Origin: Sipunculus nudus
Taxonomy: Eukaryota > Annelida > Sipuncula > Golfingiida > Sipunculidae
DNA length: 64,000 bases
Reading direction: 5' to 3'
Assembly (NCBI GenBank): GCA_026874595.1
Contig: CM049313.1
Span: 21,283,508 to 21,347,507 of the forward strand
Shown here: positions 38,515 through 51,200 of the stretch, piece by piece
Numbering within the stretch: the first letter of the stretch is position 1
How the letters are laid out: every line of letters starts with the position of its first letter
Notes under the pieces: generated by a model
Told to the model about the DNA's origin: nothing
Seen by the model: only the letters and a program-made list of their open reading frames with translations
Database searches by the model: none
Program-made: the position numbers and the translations under genes

Positions 38515-41500
38515 GTAAGTTGTAATTTTTATCTATGCTGTGGTGGTTGTATCTCATGCCTTTTTGCTGGTTGTAAGTGTTTGCTGCTGATGACTGATTC
38601 CCATGCACGGAATGACAGGCTGTAAGCCAATCATTTGAATGTGGAAATTAAAATTACATATATTATATTTGTCTATAATTTAATTCGGGGTGGACATACA
38701 TGTGGTCATTCGTGAAACTCTGTAGTTTTATCATTAAAGAAGGGTATTTCATATATTCTCACATGAGAATTTAACACAATCAAGACCATTTCTCTCGCTA
38801 CAGCTTCAGTTTTTAGATATAATTCAAAGACCACTTTATTTGCAGGCTTGATCTACAAAATTAAAATTCTTCTCCGCGCTCAACGTACATGTCCGCGACT
38901 CATCACATATCTCTGCACCGTCTACTCTATTTGATTCTGCAACTTTTAATAAGGATACAACGTCAATATGTCCTATTTATAGTGTGTGTGTTCAGCTGAT
39001 GCGACGCGAATCGATATTCAATACACCTGCAACTGCCAGGGCAATAAGCAAGTATTGTTTTAGGTAACCATACAGTCACCCCTGGCTATGTGGCAACTGC
39101 ACAGGGAAAACAAAGCAAATAAATATGTTTAGGTTTCAAGCTGGATATGCCGCCTACGAAATGGCCAATATACTTCCTATACAATAAGTTATACTAAACA
39201 ATAAGTGTGCTTAGTCTTTGTTTAGGCTCAAGTGAGTGAAAATTAGCTTTCCTTTTCTATACCATCTATTAGTGGAAAAGAAATTCTTTATTTGTAAATT
39301 TGCAATGGTCTGTCATCCTTTCATCTGAAACGTTCTTTCCATATGAAAAAACCTGTTTTTAAATGTTGACAGCATATTGATCACATCGCAGAATGTTTTT
39401 TAATGATCAGAGTACAGCTTAAAAATATGTTTCCATAGAATCCCTTTACATTTATACGAAAGTGAAACATGGAAATTAAAACATTAACCTCGCAGTTAAG
39501 ATGGCTGTGCCATGTTTGACCATTTCCGTGAGGTCATAGACCTTATCCACCCTGCGCAGAATCGGACCCACAATGAACCGGGGCTTCTAAATACATCAGT
39601 GGCATAGGCACAGATGTAGTTAAAAAGCTAATGTGGTCGGTTTAAATATAAGCAAGTTGGATAAGAATAATTTCAGTGCAAAATACAAATAACGTGGATA
39701 TAAGGACTTCCCGGAATAAGTTTTATTTTGTAAGCATGCGCATGTGGAATTTTAACCGGATGTGGTTCTTTGAAATGTAACAAATTTTAATTGTGAAGTC
39801 TGACAGTTGAGGCAAGTACCCACAAAGCCTAGTTGGCATAGGTTTGTTTAGAGTATAAAGGACCTCTGGCGGAAGGATGAAAAACAGCCCCACCTCCCTG
39901 TCAAGCCGGTTGATTAAAACTACGCGCAGTCCGTACGTCATGATCACGTACTTGGAGAACTATCAGAAACGACAAACACAGCCCCAGGTTCGTTATTACC
40001 AAAAGTCAGCAAACCTTAAAGTGTGCTCTGCAGTGAGGGTGAAAGCAGGTTTCGAAAAGCCAAAAGAATTTACCTAAAGGGCAAGAGCTACAGAGAGTGC
40101 TGATTACAATGAACAATTAATAGTATTCACTCATTCATTCATTCATTAACGAAGGAAAATCATAAGCACATATGAATATCGATAATCTTCGTCAAATGAA
40201 CAGATCACTTGCAGTGATAACATGCAGCCCAAAAGTCCAAACATTCATCAGAGAACTGTTACCGTCCCTTTCTCAGGAATAGCTCTAAAAACGGAAAATG
40301 GATTTCTCTGGCAGCATATTGTTTAGAACAAACCGAACCTTCAAGATGCCCTTTTACAGTGTGTGATCAACTGACAACCACGGAGTCGTATAATTACATT
40401 TCGTTTAAGTCCATTAAACTCGCTGATTTTTCGCACTTTGCCAAATTCGATGCGTACTGAAATGTAACAAAGACATCCACCGATATATAAAGACGACCAC
40501 CGATATAACATAGCTATGTTAAATACACCAAATTGACTTTAAGTGTATAAGTATGTCAGTATACCTATATTTTACATAAGTGTAAATGGGCAAATTTTTT
40601 TTGCAAATACATCGTTATTTTTATTTATATAATAAGTTATATTGTTCATACATTCTTTCACTGATCTGTGTGTGCTTTGGATACCAATTTGTTATGTATC
40701 CATATATTAATTTTTAAATGTGTTCTTATCGTTTTTATTCCTTTCGAATGATTGGATGAGGCGCGATTGATGGTATACATAATTTATTTGTCGTGTCTTC
40801 CAAAGTTTTGATTCTAACACTTTATGACATACTTGACATGAAATGATAATCCTGTTTATCGCTCATATATGAGTGAATATATAAAAATGAATTTTACAAA
40901 TTTGTGTTACAGATTACCTTATATCAGATAATAACGGAATCAAGGTGTACGGCCATGAAATCCGGAGGCGGAACTTTAGTGACAATTCCTCGCGCAGGCG
41001 CTCTTGGGTCGATTTCAATGTTGTACTTCCGGAGGGGGAAGTCCGCAAGTTCATAGTTTACATACATGGAGGATTAAGTCAAATGCCAATCAGTTTTCAG
41101 ATCTGGCGTTACGTTGGTGACACAAGTTACGAACTGTTATTATCGTCAGACGCAACACTACCAAGTCGGGAGGGGAGGTTTGAGGTAAGAATTAATAACA
41201 GCAGTAGAGCACATACCTCGGCCAGGCCAAAACAATCCTACCGATCTTTGATGGGGTCGACCATGGCCCATGACATACACCTTAACACAGTTTTATATGA
41301 CATGTTCAAAAGTTTTAGTAATGATGACGGCCAATAAAAAAACAAACAACCAAAGGACGCAGATGAAAACATAACATAGAAATGTAGTCACAGAGCCACA
41401 GCCAAAGACACCATTAGAATAATGTTGATACCATAGCTATTAGCTAATAGTATTATATGCTAGAATAATGTTAATGTATGTTAAAGAACTTGTGGATCAT

Positions 41501-44500
41501 TCCCAAAATTAAACCCAGAATCATTTTTATCAAAATAATGCCTGAGAGCTATGACCCAGTGATTAACTAGAAAACTGCATTATTAGGAATGCAAGCCTCC
41601 GCCACATGGAGGGGTCGCTACCCAACCCGTGGTTGCATTTATTTATTCGGCCCATTATTCCCTGGTTCATTCGTGCATGAGTGACTCTATATTTGTGACT
41701 ATTCATTCATGACGTTCCTGAATTCAGACCATGTGCCGGATCGACACCAAAATCTAATAGAAACCTCACTGGCCCATTTATGAAGTGCTCTGAAAATGTC
41801 ATGAGATTCCGTTCATGACTGCGTCAGTTACGTTTTGAACAAACACACACACGCACACACGAACGAAAGGGGATGTTTACTTACTCTCATGGCGGAGGCA
41901 ATAATGGTACTGACGTCACAATATATCAAGTTGGGCTTAAATAAGGTAACGTCTCTTGTTTTAAAGGCCTATTCCGATATCTGACGTCTACTGTTTAAAG
42001 ATAATTCCTTGAACCTTGTATAATAATTGACCAGAAAATGTCAACCCTACCGCACACAGGCTGATCGTTTTGTTTATATACACGTGTTTATTACATGTGA
42101 GTGTCACATCCCCGAAAGAATGGACTTTTCATTTTCGTTTAAACGGTTAACTAAACCGGTTGAAGCTCGCACATAGACTCAGAAAGATGAGAAAGGCGTG
42201 TGTCACATCAGCAATAAAAATATAATTAAATCAGACTTATATAATTCTCTAGAGAGGCGTTCAACGCGCAAGCTACAAAATTCATAGAGTCAATATGATT
42301 ACCCAAATTCACAGAGCCCTGCTAAATCCTGCAACTCGCCATAAGCACAAGTCACAGAATGTTCGCCTGACACCCCGGCCGCTGGACACATGGTCCTCGT
42401 GTACGTGACTCGGGTATGTACTCTGCGGTTTACCACTGTGCACACGACGTACAAGCCGTTTTCGCCGTAAAACAAATTGCTGGCTTGACAAAGTCTCTAC
42501 TCTTGAAGTACTTGCTTCTCTGAATCAATCACTGACAGATAGGCTCACAGCCTTCTCTGTAGCATCTTTCTCAGACCATGTCTGTCCCTATATAATCACC
42601 CTGGGTATATTGTATATCCAGTAATCTGTTCCCGAATATGTAACCGCACACAATATTCGGTAACATTCACAATGATCAGCGTATCAGTAGTCCTGGACGT
42701 CACCACGGTAGATACCTTACAAGGCAGCTGCTTACATGTCCTTCTGTACACAAGTCACAAGTCCGTTAGTGAGATAACGTAGGTCATCCGCAAACTCCGG
42801 CCAATCGTCCATCAGCTGATCAGTTCATAGACAACCTCGGACCCTTCTCTTTACCGACAAACTGTCAGACTACACCATCCAGCGGGCTGACCTAGGAGAT
42901 TGCGCCTTTACTTTCGCGTTTCCAGCATACATGCTGATGCTTTCGTCACGCATTCTAATCACTCTTGGCCTATAGCTTTACAGTATTATGTGGCCTGTCG
43001 TTGAACGCATGAACACTAAAATGGACACGCCTCCAGAGACTAACGTATGGGAAAAATCAAGTATGCAGGTGCGTTGCCTTCGGAAACTACAGTAAACAAT
43101 GATATTACAGAAAACCTAAGACCGGCAAAAACCAATTCTCATGGAATTACGACTGTACTAAAACCAACATCAAATAAAACACTTGGGTTCTCTAAACTAA
43201 CGTGTCCATGCTAACATCGATACAAGGTACTGCATATTAGTATACAAAATTTATAGAAGCAATCATCTGGTTATACTATTGTATACTATTATACTATTGA
43301 ATGTGCAATGCCATAATAATAAAATAAACAAGTCACAGTTCTCTGAGGACAATGGATGAGGACATTTGTTGAGTCAGAAGAACCAAAATTTCGAAAAGGG
43401 CATTTTGTCACTGGCGACATTTCAACCTTCGCACATATGCGTCCAACCAAATCAGATGCATTTTTCTTCTGTTTGTTAGATAACCAAGCTCATACATACA
43501 ACACAGAGGCTCTAAGAACTTTTTCTTAACAAGAATTACCAACATAACATGGAGTAAGGCAGAAGCAACATAAATTCTACACATAAGGTAGATAAATAGC
43601 TGGTTTAAATGTTGAGTATTATGTCTTTCCAGCACGATATAACCCCCTTCTCTATACCTGCACGATGTAGAATTGGATGGACTTTCAAAGACGACTTTGA
43701 TCCGATCAGTTTCGACTTCGTGGAGGACTACCGATTGTACTTCCGGGCAGTGGTGAATCAAAATTACCCGGAAGTAAACGAAACCTACGTCTTCCAGGCA
43801 CTTCCTTATCCAGCCGTAACATCCATCGCCGTGGAAATTGACACAGGTGAATGCATGTCACTTAATGATTTAATATAAAAACTACTAATATAAAAACAAA
43901 GTAAATGCTGTAGGTCAAAGGTTTGACCTCTACCATTAATTAAATTATGACTCGGTGTTCACCTAAGACTTGCAACGTTTGATTACGTAGCTTACTTTGT
44001 ATTCATCTGATCAAAGTATGATGTCTTATGTTTTGATAACTTTATCGTGTGATGACGTGAACCATGAATATACTGATGTTAAATTTAGTTTTTTTTGGTG
44101 ATGACCTTAGCTATGGCTATCTTTATGTTGATTTAAGGATTGTTTCGTGCTATGACTTTAACGATGACTTTAACGGTGTTGACTATAAGTTTGTTTCGTG
44201 TGATGACTTTAACGATGACATTATTTGTGTTGACTTAAAGTTTGTTTCGTTGAGACTTTAACGATGACCATATTGGTGTTGACTTAAATTTATGTCATGT
44301 GATGACCTTAACGATGGCCATATTGGTGTCGACTTAAAGTTTGTTTCGTGTGTTGACTTTAACGTTGACTCTGTTGATGTCGACTTAGTTTTTTTCGTGT
44401 GATGACTTAAACGATGACTCTGTTGGTGTTGACTTAAGCTTTGTTTCGTGTGATGACTTAAACAATGATTCTGTTGGTGTTGACTTAAAGTTTGTTTCGT

Positions 44501-45181
44501 TTAGAATTAAACGATGACCTTATTGGTGTTGACTTAAAGTTTGTTTCGTGTGATGACTTTAATGATAACTACATTGGTGTTGACTGAGTTTATTTCGTGT
44601 GTTAACTTTAACGATGATTCTGATGATGTTGATCTAAAGTTTGTTTCTCGTTGTGACTTAAACGATGACTCTGTTGGTGTTGACTTTGTTTCGTGTGATG
44701 ACTTGAGCGATGACTCTGTTGGTGTTGACTTTGTTTCGTGTGATGACTTTAGCGATGACTCTGTTGGTGTTGACTTTGTTTCGTGTGATGACTTTAACGT
44801 TGACTATTTTGTTTTCAAATAAAGGTGTTTTTCGCGTTATCACTAAAATATTTACCTTTCATGATGATGGTTTAAGATGTGCGTTGTGATGAGATGAGAA
44901 CGTAGGACATAATCTAGTGAAAGATTCTCTGTAATTCACAACCGAAGCTTCCCCGTTGACACACGGTTTGAGCATCAAAATAAAAAAAAAAATCAACAGA
45001 ACCTGATAAATATTTTTCTGGTGGAGAACATCCAGGATTTCGCAAGACTTCTCCTTGTCAAAAGGCGTAGAAATAAAAATTAATAAATACTTGCATTAAT
45101 GTCATTCTAATAAATTAGTTCTTCAATTTCATCCGGTAGATGGAGCCATTAACTGACCCTGGGTTTATCCTTGTAGCCACA

Positions 45182-45251
<70 letters not shown>

Positions 45252-48200
45252 ATATTTATATATTAATGTAACATGCTGCTAACCAAGGCCTGTATCGCAT
45301 TTTGCCTTACCTCGAGTTGTTCTTGGTTTCATTTTAGTTGAATGATTTCCAGTGTAACATATTTTTGTTTGTGCATATGGTATGTATGGCTGGGAAATAA
45401 CTATGGAAGTGTAAACACTCGAAATAAAATTCTTTTGTTACTCGATTTCTGCATGCGTGTGTTTTTAAGGTTCTACTGGCAATGTAGGCCCTCCGGGGCC
45501 ACCAGGTCCAAAGGGCGATCAGGGACCCCCTGGGCCACCTGGACCACCAGGGCCACCTGGCGGCGGCGAAGGTAACTTCTTCGATTCATCTCCTTTAATT
45601 TGATGTATATAATATATTGGGGAATAATAAAGTTTTTATAACAAGCAATACCGTATCTAATGTATCAATAAAGTTCCTCAGATCTGACATTCTGTTTACA
45701 TATAATGAACTGAAAATAAAATTTTGAATATATAAAGCAGAACCATTAGTAGGGCATATACTGGTAGGGTTAGGTTTAATTTTTAACTTGTGAGGCGGAT
45801 TATAATTTTTTTAGCTCAGATGATCTAAGGTTATATGAGATATAGCGATCACCCTTTGTCCGTCCGTTCGGTCGTCCGTCCGTCCGTTAACAGGACACAA
45901 AACGTAACCGTTTGACTTCGTAAACTTCCAACTTGACATCAAGGTAGGTCCTTGCTAAATCTCCTTGCAAATCAAACATTAGGTCACTGTGACATATAGT
46001 TAAGCACGTATTTTTATTGTTGTTTTTAGCACTTAAATATTCCATCTAGTTTTAGTGTTCTGGGGCGAAAAACAAATTGCACTTAACCCAAAAAATTAAA
46101 CTTTGTGCATCATGTGCACGTAACTATAAAAGACATGAAGCAAATGGGCCCTGCCAGTTCTTCAAAATTGTTACGGACACAATTGCGAAAGTTTATGTAT
46201 AACATTCATACTTTAGATATCTCAGTAATGATCGGATTGATCTTTCTGTAATTTGATGAGCTTATTCATCCCGGACAGCCTTCTAAGCTGTGAAAGACTG
46301 GTGGCGCCACTTACATACACTTGGTTTTCAAAAGAATATTAATAATATTTTTTTTAGACTTAGAAATCATGGTTGACATGTCGTAATACGAGCTAAGCTA
46401 ATCAATTCTGTACATTGTATGCACACATGTATTTCATGAGAGGATATGCATTATTTACAGATTTGTATCTATCACTATCGATAATTTGAAGAAAAATCTA
46501 TTTTATAAATTCTTTACAATTGTCGCAGACACAGTATACTAATATGCAAAATACTAATATGACATCAATATAAGTTAATAGAATTTCTCAGTGTCAGAGA
46601 TCAGCTGAGCGTTATGACCCCAGGGTCACTTGTTATCACCAAAGCTCGTGTAGAAAGCAATGTGAATGATAAGTCAAGAGTGTTTGGGATTGTTCCAGTT
46701 TCTATTGAGTGTAGGTATTATCATTGATGTCTATGATAGAAGACTGAATACTGGATTGATAATCTCTTGAACAGATGTTGACGAGTGTCTGGGTAATCAC
46801 GGGTGTCAGCAAAGATGTGTCAACACGTTCGGTAGTTATCGGTGTGAATGTAACGTCGGCTACGAGCTCAACTCGGACTCCCAGACGTGCCGAGGTACGT
46901 AAGACCTGCACTAGGTTATTAAAGTTTAATATATAATAACTTCGATGAATTAAAAAAAGTAATTCTTATAATGTCCATATGATGCTGATAATAAAAATAG
47001 TAAAAACTAACGAATGACCTTAATCACGACTATCATTACTAACATCATCATCATTATCATTATCATGATCGTCATCTTCACTCTTTCTGTCTACGCATGT
47101 GTGACTCCGATGTTATTGTTCAAAGGCCTAAGGTAAAAGATGCATGTCATTTCGAAATCGCTTAATGGAAAAGTAAACTAGTATATATTTATTTATACAC
47201 ACATAATTACCGTCACCTTCCGCCTTAGAAATGTGGACAAGTAAGGGTTCTTGTAGTTACTCTGAGAGTGCTTTACCTTGGTCTTTCTGAAGTAATTGTT
47301 ACCTGTGCTGACATCTGTGAAAGTATATTACAGGTGAAACAGGTACTGCAGATAAGGGGATTATAAAAACCTCACAACAGTTATACGCTCCCCAAACGCT
47401 CTCTAGTAACGAATAAATTTCACTTTTACTTGAATATATGCTTCTTAGTTATGTTAGATATATATGAACACTCGGTTATTTATTTATTTTCTTTGATTTA
47501 GATGTGAACGAGTGTAACCTTGATAACGGAGGATGCCAACACATCTGCGCCAACACGGTCCCGTCGTACACGTGTTCGTGTCGTCAGGGTTTCACGCTTA
47601 GTAATGACAGACACACGTGTGAAGGTAAGAACCAATAATATAGTCTCCTAATATATCATTTTAACAATACCAAAAATTCAACAAGTTTCAAATACCATTT
47701 ATTCAGAGTGCACTGAAATAATTCAAGTAATTACAGAGTATTCAAATGGACTGATTGTATCACTAACATTTACCTTTAAAGATTGGTAACTGGGGTGGGT
47801 ACTTGACACAGTCAAAGTTGACAGATGTTTGTGTACATTTCACATGTGTGTTTTTTTTTACGCGAAAACGTCAGGCGATTTCTTATATAATATCCCTAAA
47901 TATTTATTTTAAAATCAGACAAAGAGAGATTTGTTTACTTAAACAGTAATATTATTACCCTATCGTGAGATTACATAATTTGGTTTTGAAAAGAAAAAAA
48001 AAATGTTTTTAAGTTAAACTACTTCAGTAGTAAAGATTGAATATCAAGAATATGTTAATTACACAATAAAAGTATCAGTGTGATAATTTAAAGCGTAATT
48101 AGCATGTTCTAGAGAAAACATCATCACGTGGTATAAAGAAAATAACAAAAAAAAAAAAAAAAATATTTACATGATAAATGTAAACAAATTTTTCTATTTT

Positions 48201-51200
48201 ATTTTCTTTAAGTGTTACAGCTTATCGCAAACAGGTAAAAGACGAAAGTAAGAGTCGCTGAGTTGTTTTCGATAATTTTTCATGTGTCATTTCTAGATAA
48301 TTACTTCTGATTATCTTTCTCTTTTTAGATTTATCTTCATTGTTTATTTATGTTAACATATTGTACTAAAATACTGTTTAGTTATGATTTTGTGAACTGT
48401 CAGATTGATCAAGTTTAAAACAAGTTGATCAAGTTAAAACAAGATTTAAAACAAGAACAAATGATAATACGAAGGCATTTTAAGTGAATTGTAATAATCC
48501 TCGATCGTGTCATGTGTATTACTGGCATTCAACTGAAATTCAAGCGTAAACATTGATAAAATTACAAGATTTGGCAATGTATAACCAGAAATCTGCTGAC
48601 CTTTTCTCCAGTTTTTTTTTGTGGATCCAAGTTGTACGTACATAAATAAACATGATGAACGTACTAGGTTGTTATAAAAAGATATTAGGGCAACACCAAT
48701 AAAAATCACTTGCAATGCCCCTGTCATTTCTCGCAATTGGGTATAGTGTTTAAGCCCTTATAACAAAATTAATGAGCATTATCCACGGATGACCTATTGA
48801 CCCATGCCCTATATAAAATTTTTCATTGATGCTCTCCAAATGTGTTAATATTATCCAAAACATTCATATAAATAATTCATATATTTTAATGAATAAATGT
48901 GTAGAGGAGCTACTATCAATGTTCCCTGGAATTCGACCAATATGTCCTTGAAAGATGCGGCACCCCCTGTTTTTATGATCTGCCATTGTGCTACATGGCA
49001 TTTATTTTAATAGGCCTCCCCGTAGAAAGGTGTTATTTATAGGGCTTGATGAGTATATAGCATTCTACAGGCTACAGTTTTGAAAGAATCCTTTTGGAAC
49101 TAGTATATATTATGTTTTACACTAACATCTCGAAACGTATTTTTCATTTTCCGGATATGGCCCCTAGGGGCGCTGCACTTGACCCTCACCTACATATCAT
49201 TTTTTAGCCATAACTATAAACCTCAATTACAGGAACTTTGGCTTATTATGGTTCTTAATAACCTGAGTAAGTCAACTGGTCTCATTCTTGTGTCACTTTG
49301 TTAGTATGTCTGTCTGTTTGTCAGTTTTCCTCTAATTCTGGTTCTTGCACCTCTCATTTGGCATTCAATAGGCCAGAGATTTGGAGGAACCCTTTTAAAA
49401 CTGGAACATCTTATGTCATACACTAATATCACGAAACGCATTTGTCGTCTTCAGAATTTGTCCGCTGTAGGGCGCTGCAGTCGAACATCCCCAATAAAAT
49501 ATTATTTTGCCATATATCCAAAATTACAATCCGCAATTAAATAAATTATAACTTATTTTCTTCCTTTGATCCTTCTCCATAACCAGGTAAAGTCTTCTGA
49601 TGTCAATCTTGTCTCACATTGTCAGTATGTCTGTCTGTTCGTCATTTGTTGTCAGCTTTGTCTGCCTGCTTGTTCTTTTGTCTGATAAAAAGAGTACTTG
49701 GCAATGGCCCTGAGAATTATTCCATTGATAGAAAACCGACAGTATCTTCTATCTGTCCGTCTGTCTATCATTTCAATTTCCGGCAAGCGTTCGACCTATG
49801 GTCGTCTAGTTTCTTTCTTTCTTTTTTCCGTCATTTCTGTCTTTTTGCTACATCTTCAATATGACTAAGCTGAAATGTTGGCACAATACTTGTCCTAGGT
49901 AACAAATTTACACCCCTCATACATGTATTTATTTTTTAACATGACCTTATGCCCCAGGTCCTCGTACACTCCAAAGTCAAACCGCCATTATCGCTTTGGT
50001 GCGAGCGTGGTGTGTGTGTGTGGGTGGGTGGGGGGGGGGGGGGGCTGTTCAGTAATGGTTTGGCGATTTTATACATCTAATTTGGGACTGTTTTTTTTTA
50101 TAGTTTTTATGTCTATATTACAGATGTCGATGAGTGCCGTAACGGGGCCGTTTGTCCACAAGTATGTATCAACAATCTTGGCAGTTACCAGTGTCTCCAG
50201 GTCGGTTTCGATGGCTTCAAAGTCGGTAAGTTTGATGAAACACAATGAAACATATATTTAAAATATTAAACTTGGTTGGAGGGAAATTTGATTACTCCAA
50301 ACTCGGTATATAACTGAAACCTCCTTGGTGCATTTAATTAAGCATTTTGTGAAGCAGCATCCAACTGTGGAGTAGATTTGTGTTTTTGGGCATAGTGGGC
50401 ACCGCGTGGGCATTATGGTTGTGAGCCAAACCGCTCTCTATATACGGAGGTCATTACCACATGGTAAATAATAAGGAAGAGAAAAATCTAGACTCTAAAA
50501 CACTGCCCACTTCATAAAGGTGCCCACTTTTTGAAGGTGTCCACTAGGAGAGGTTATTGTTATTTATCTGAGATCATCAGTTTTTATTTTAACTTTATAC
50601 GGCGTAGAATACTCTCAAACACAAAAGAGAAATTCCATGGTCAGTGTGTAATTGTTTTACGGAAAGCACCAAAATGACTAACATACCAATATGTATTGAA
50701 TTTTTTAGAGAAGCTCTCCTTTAAGATCTTAGATGTCATATCGTACGCTTTAAACTCATTAAACCACCGCCTTTCCGTTAAGAACTGTGCAAGAGGTTGA
50801 TACATCACAATGGAATAAGTTTTGCTGAACTCATTGGTTGAATAATGGACTATTGAATTCTGTCGAAATAAAATAAATTCGCACCAAATCATATTCATTT
50901 AAAATCATGTATATCATATTTATCCAGCTAATTGAAATAAACTGCTTTTAAATAAATATTTGTTCATTAGCACCGTACTCACTGTATTAACGGTTTATTC
51001 AGAAAGTGTATTTAAATGCTCACATTAAGCGTATCCTTTCAAAATTATACAGTTGTTTTATAAACATGAGCAAAAATGTAAAGGAACTTCATGAGTAGAT
51101 TTTTTTCATCTTTCAACAAACTTTTTCTTTTAAGTTAATATAAATTTTACTTAATACTAAATATATTTGTGTTTGTTTAGTAGCCAATATATAGTGGATT

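Noticed and set aside
40945-41337. Reading exon 2 as a 130-codon stand-alone ORF
   Set aside because: The reading continues past a good GTAAGA donor into intron sequence; the spliced frame joins exon 3 cleanly.
44541-44822. 93-codon acidic repeat ORF as a real exon
   Set aside because: No convincing splice sites bracket it and it is a tandem array in an intron; kept only as a finding.
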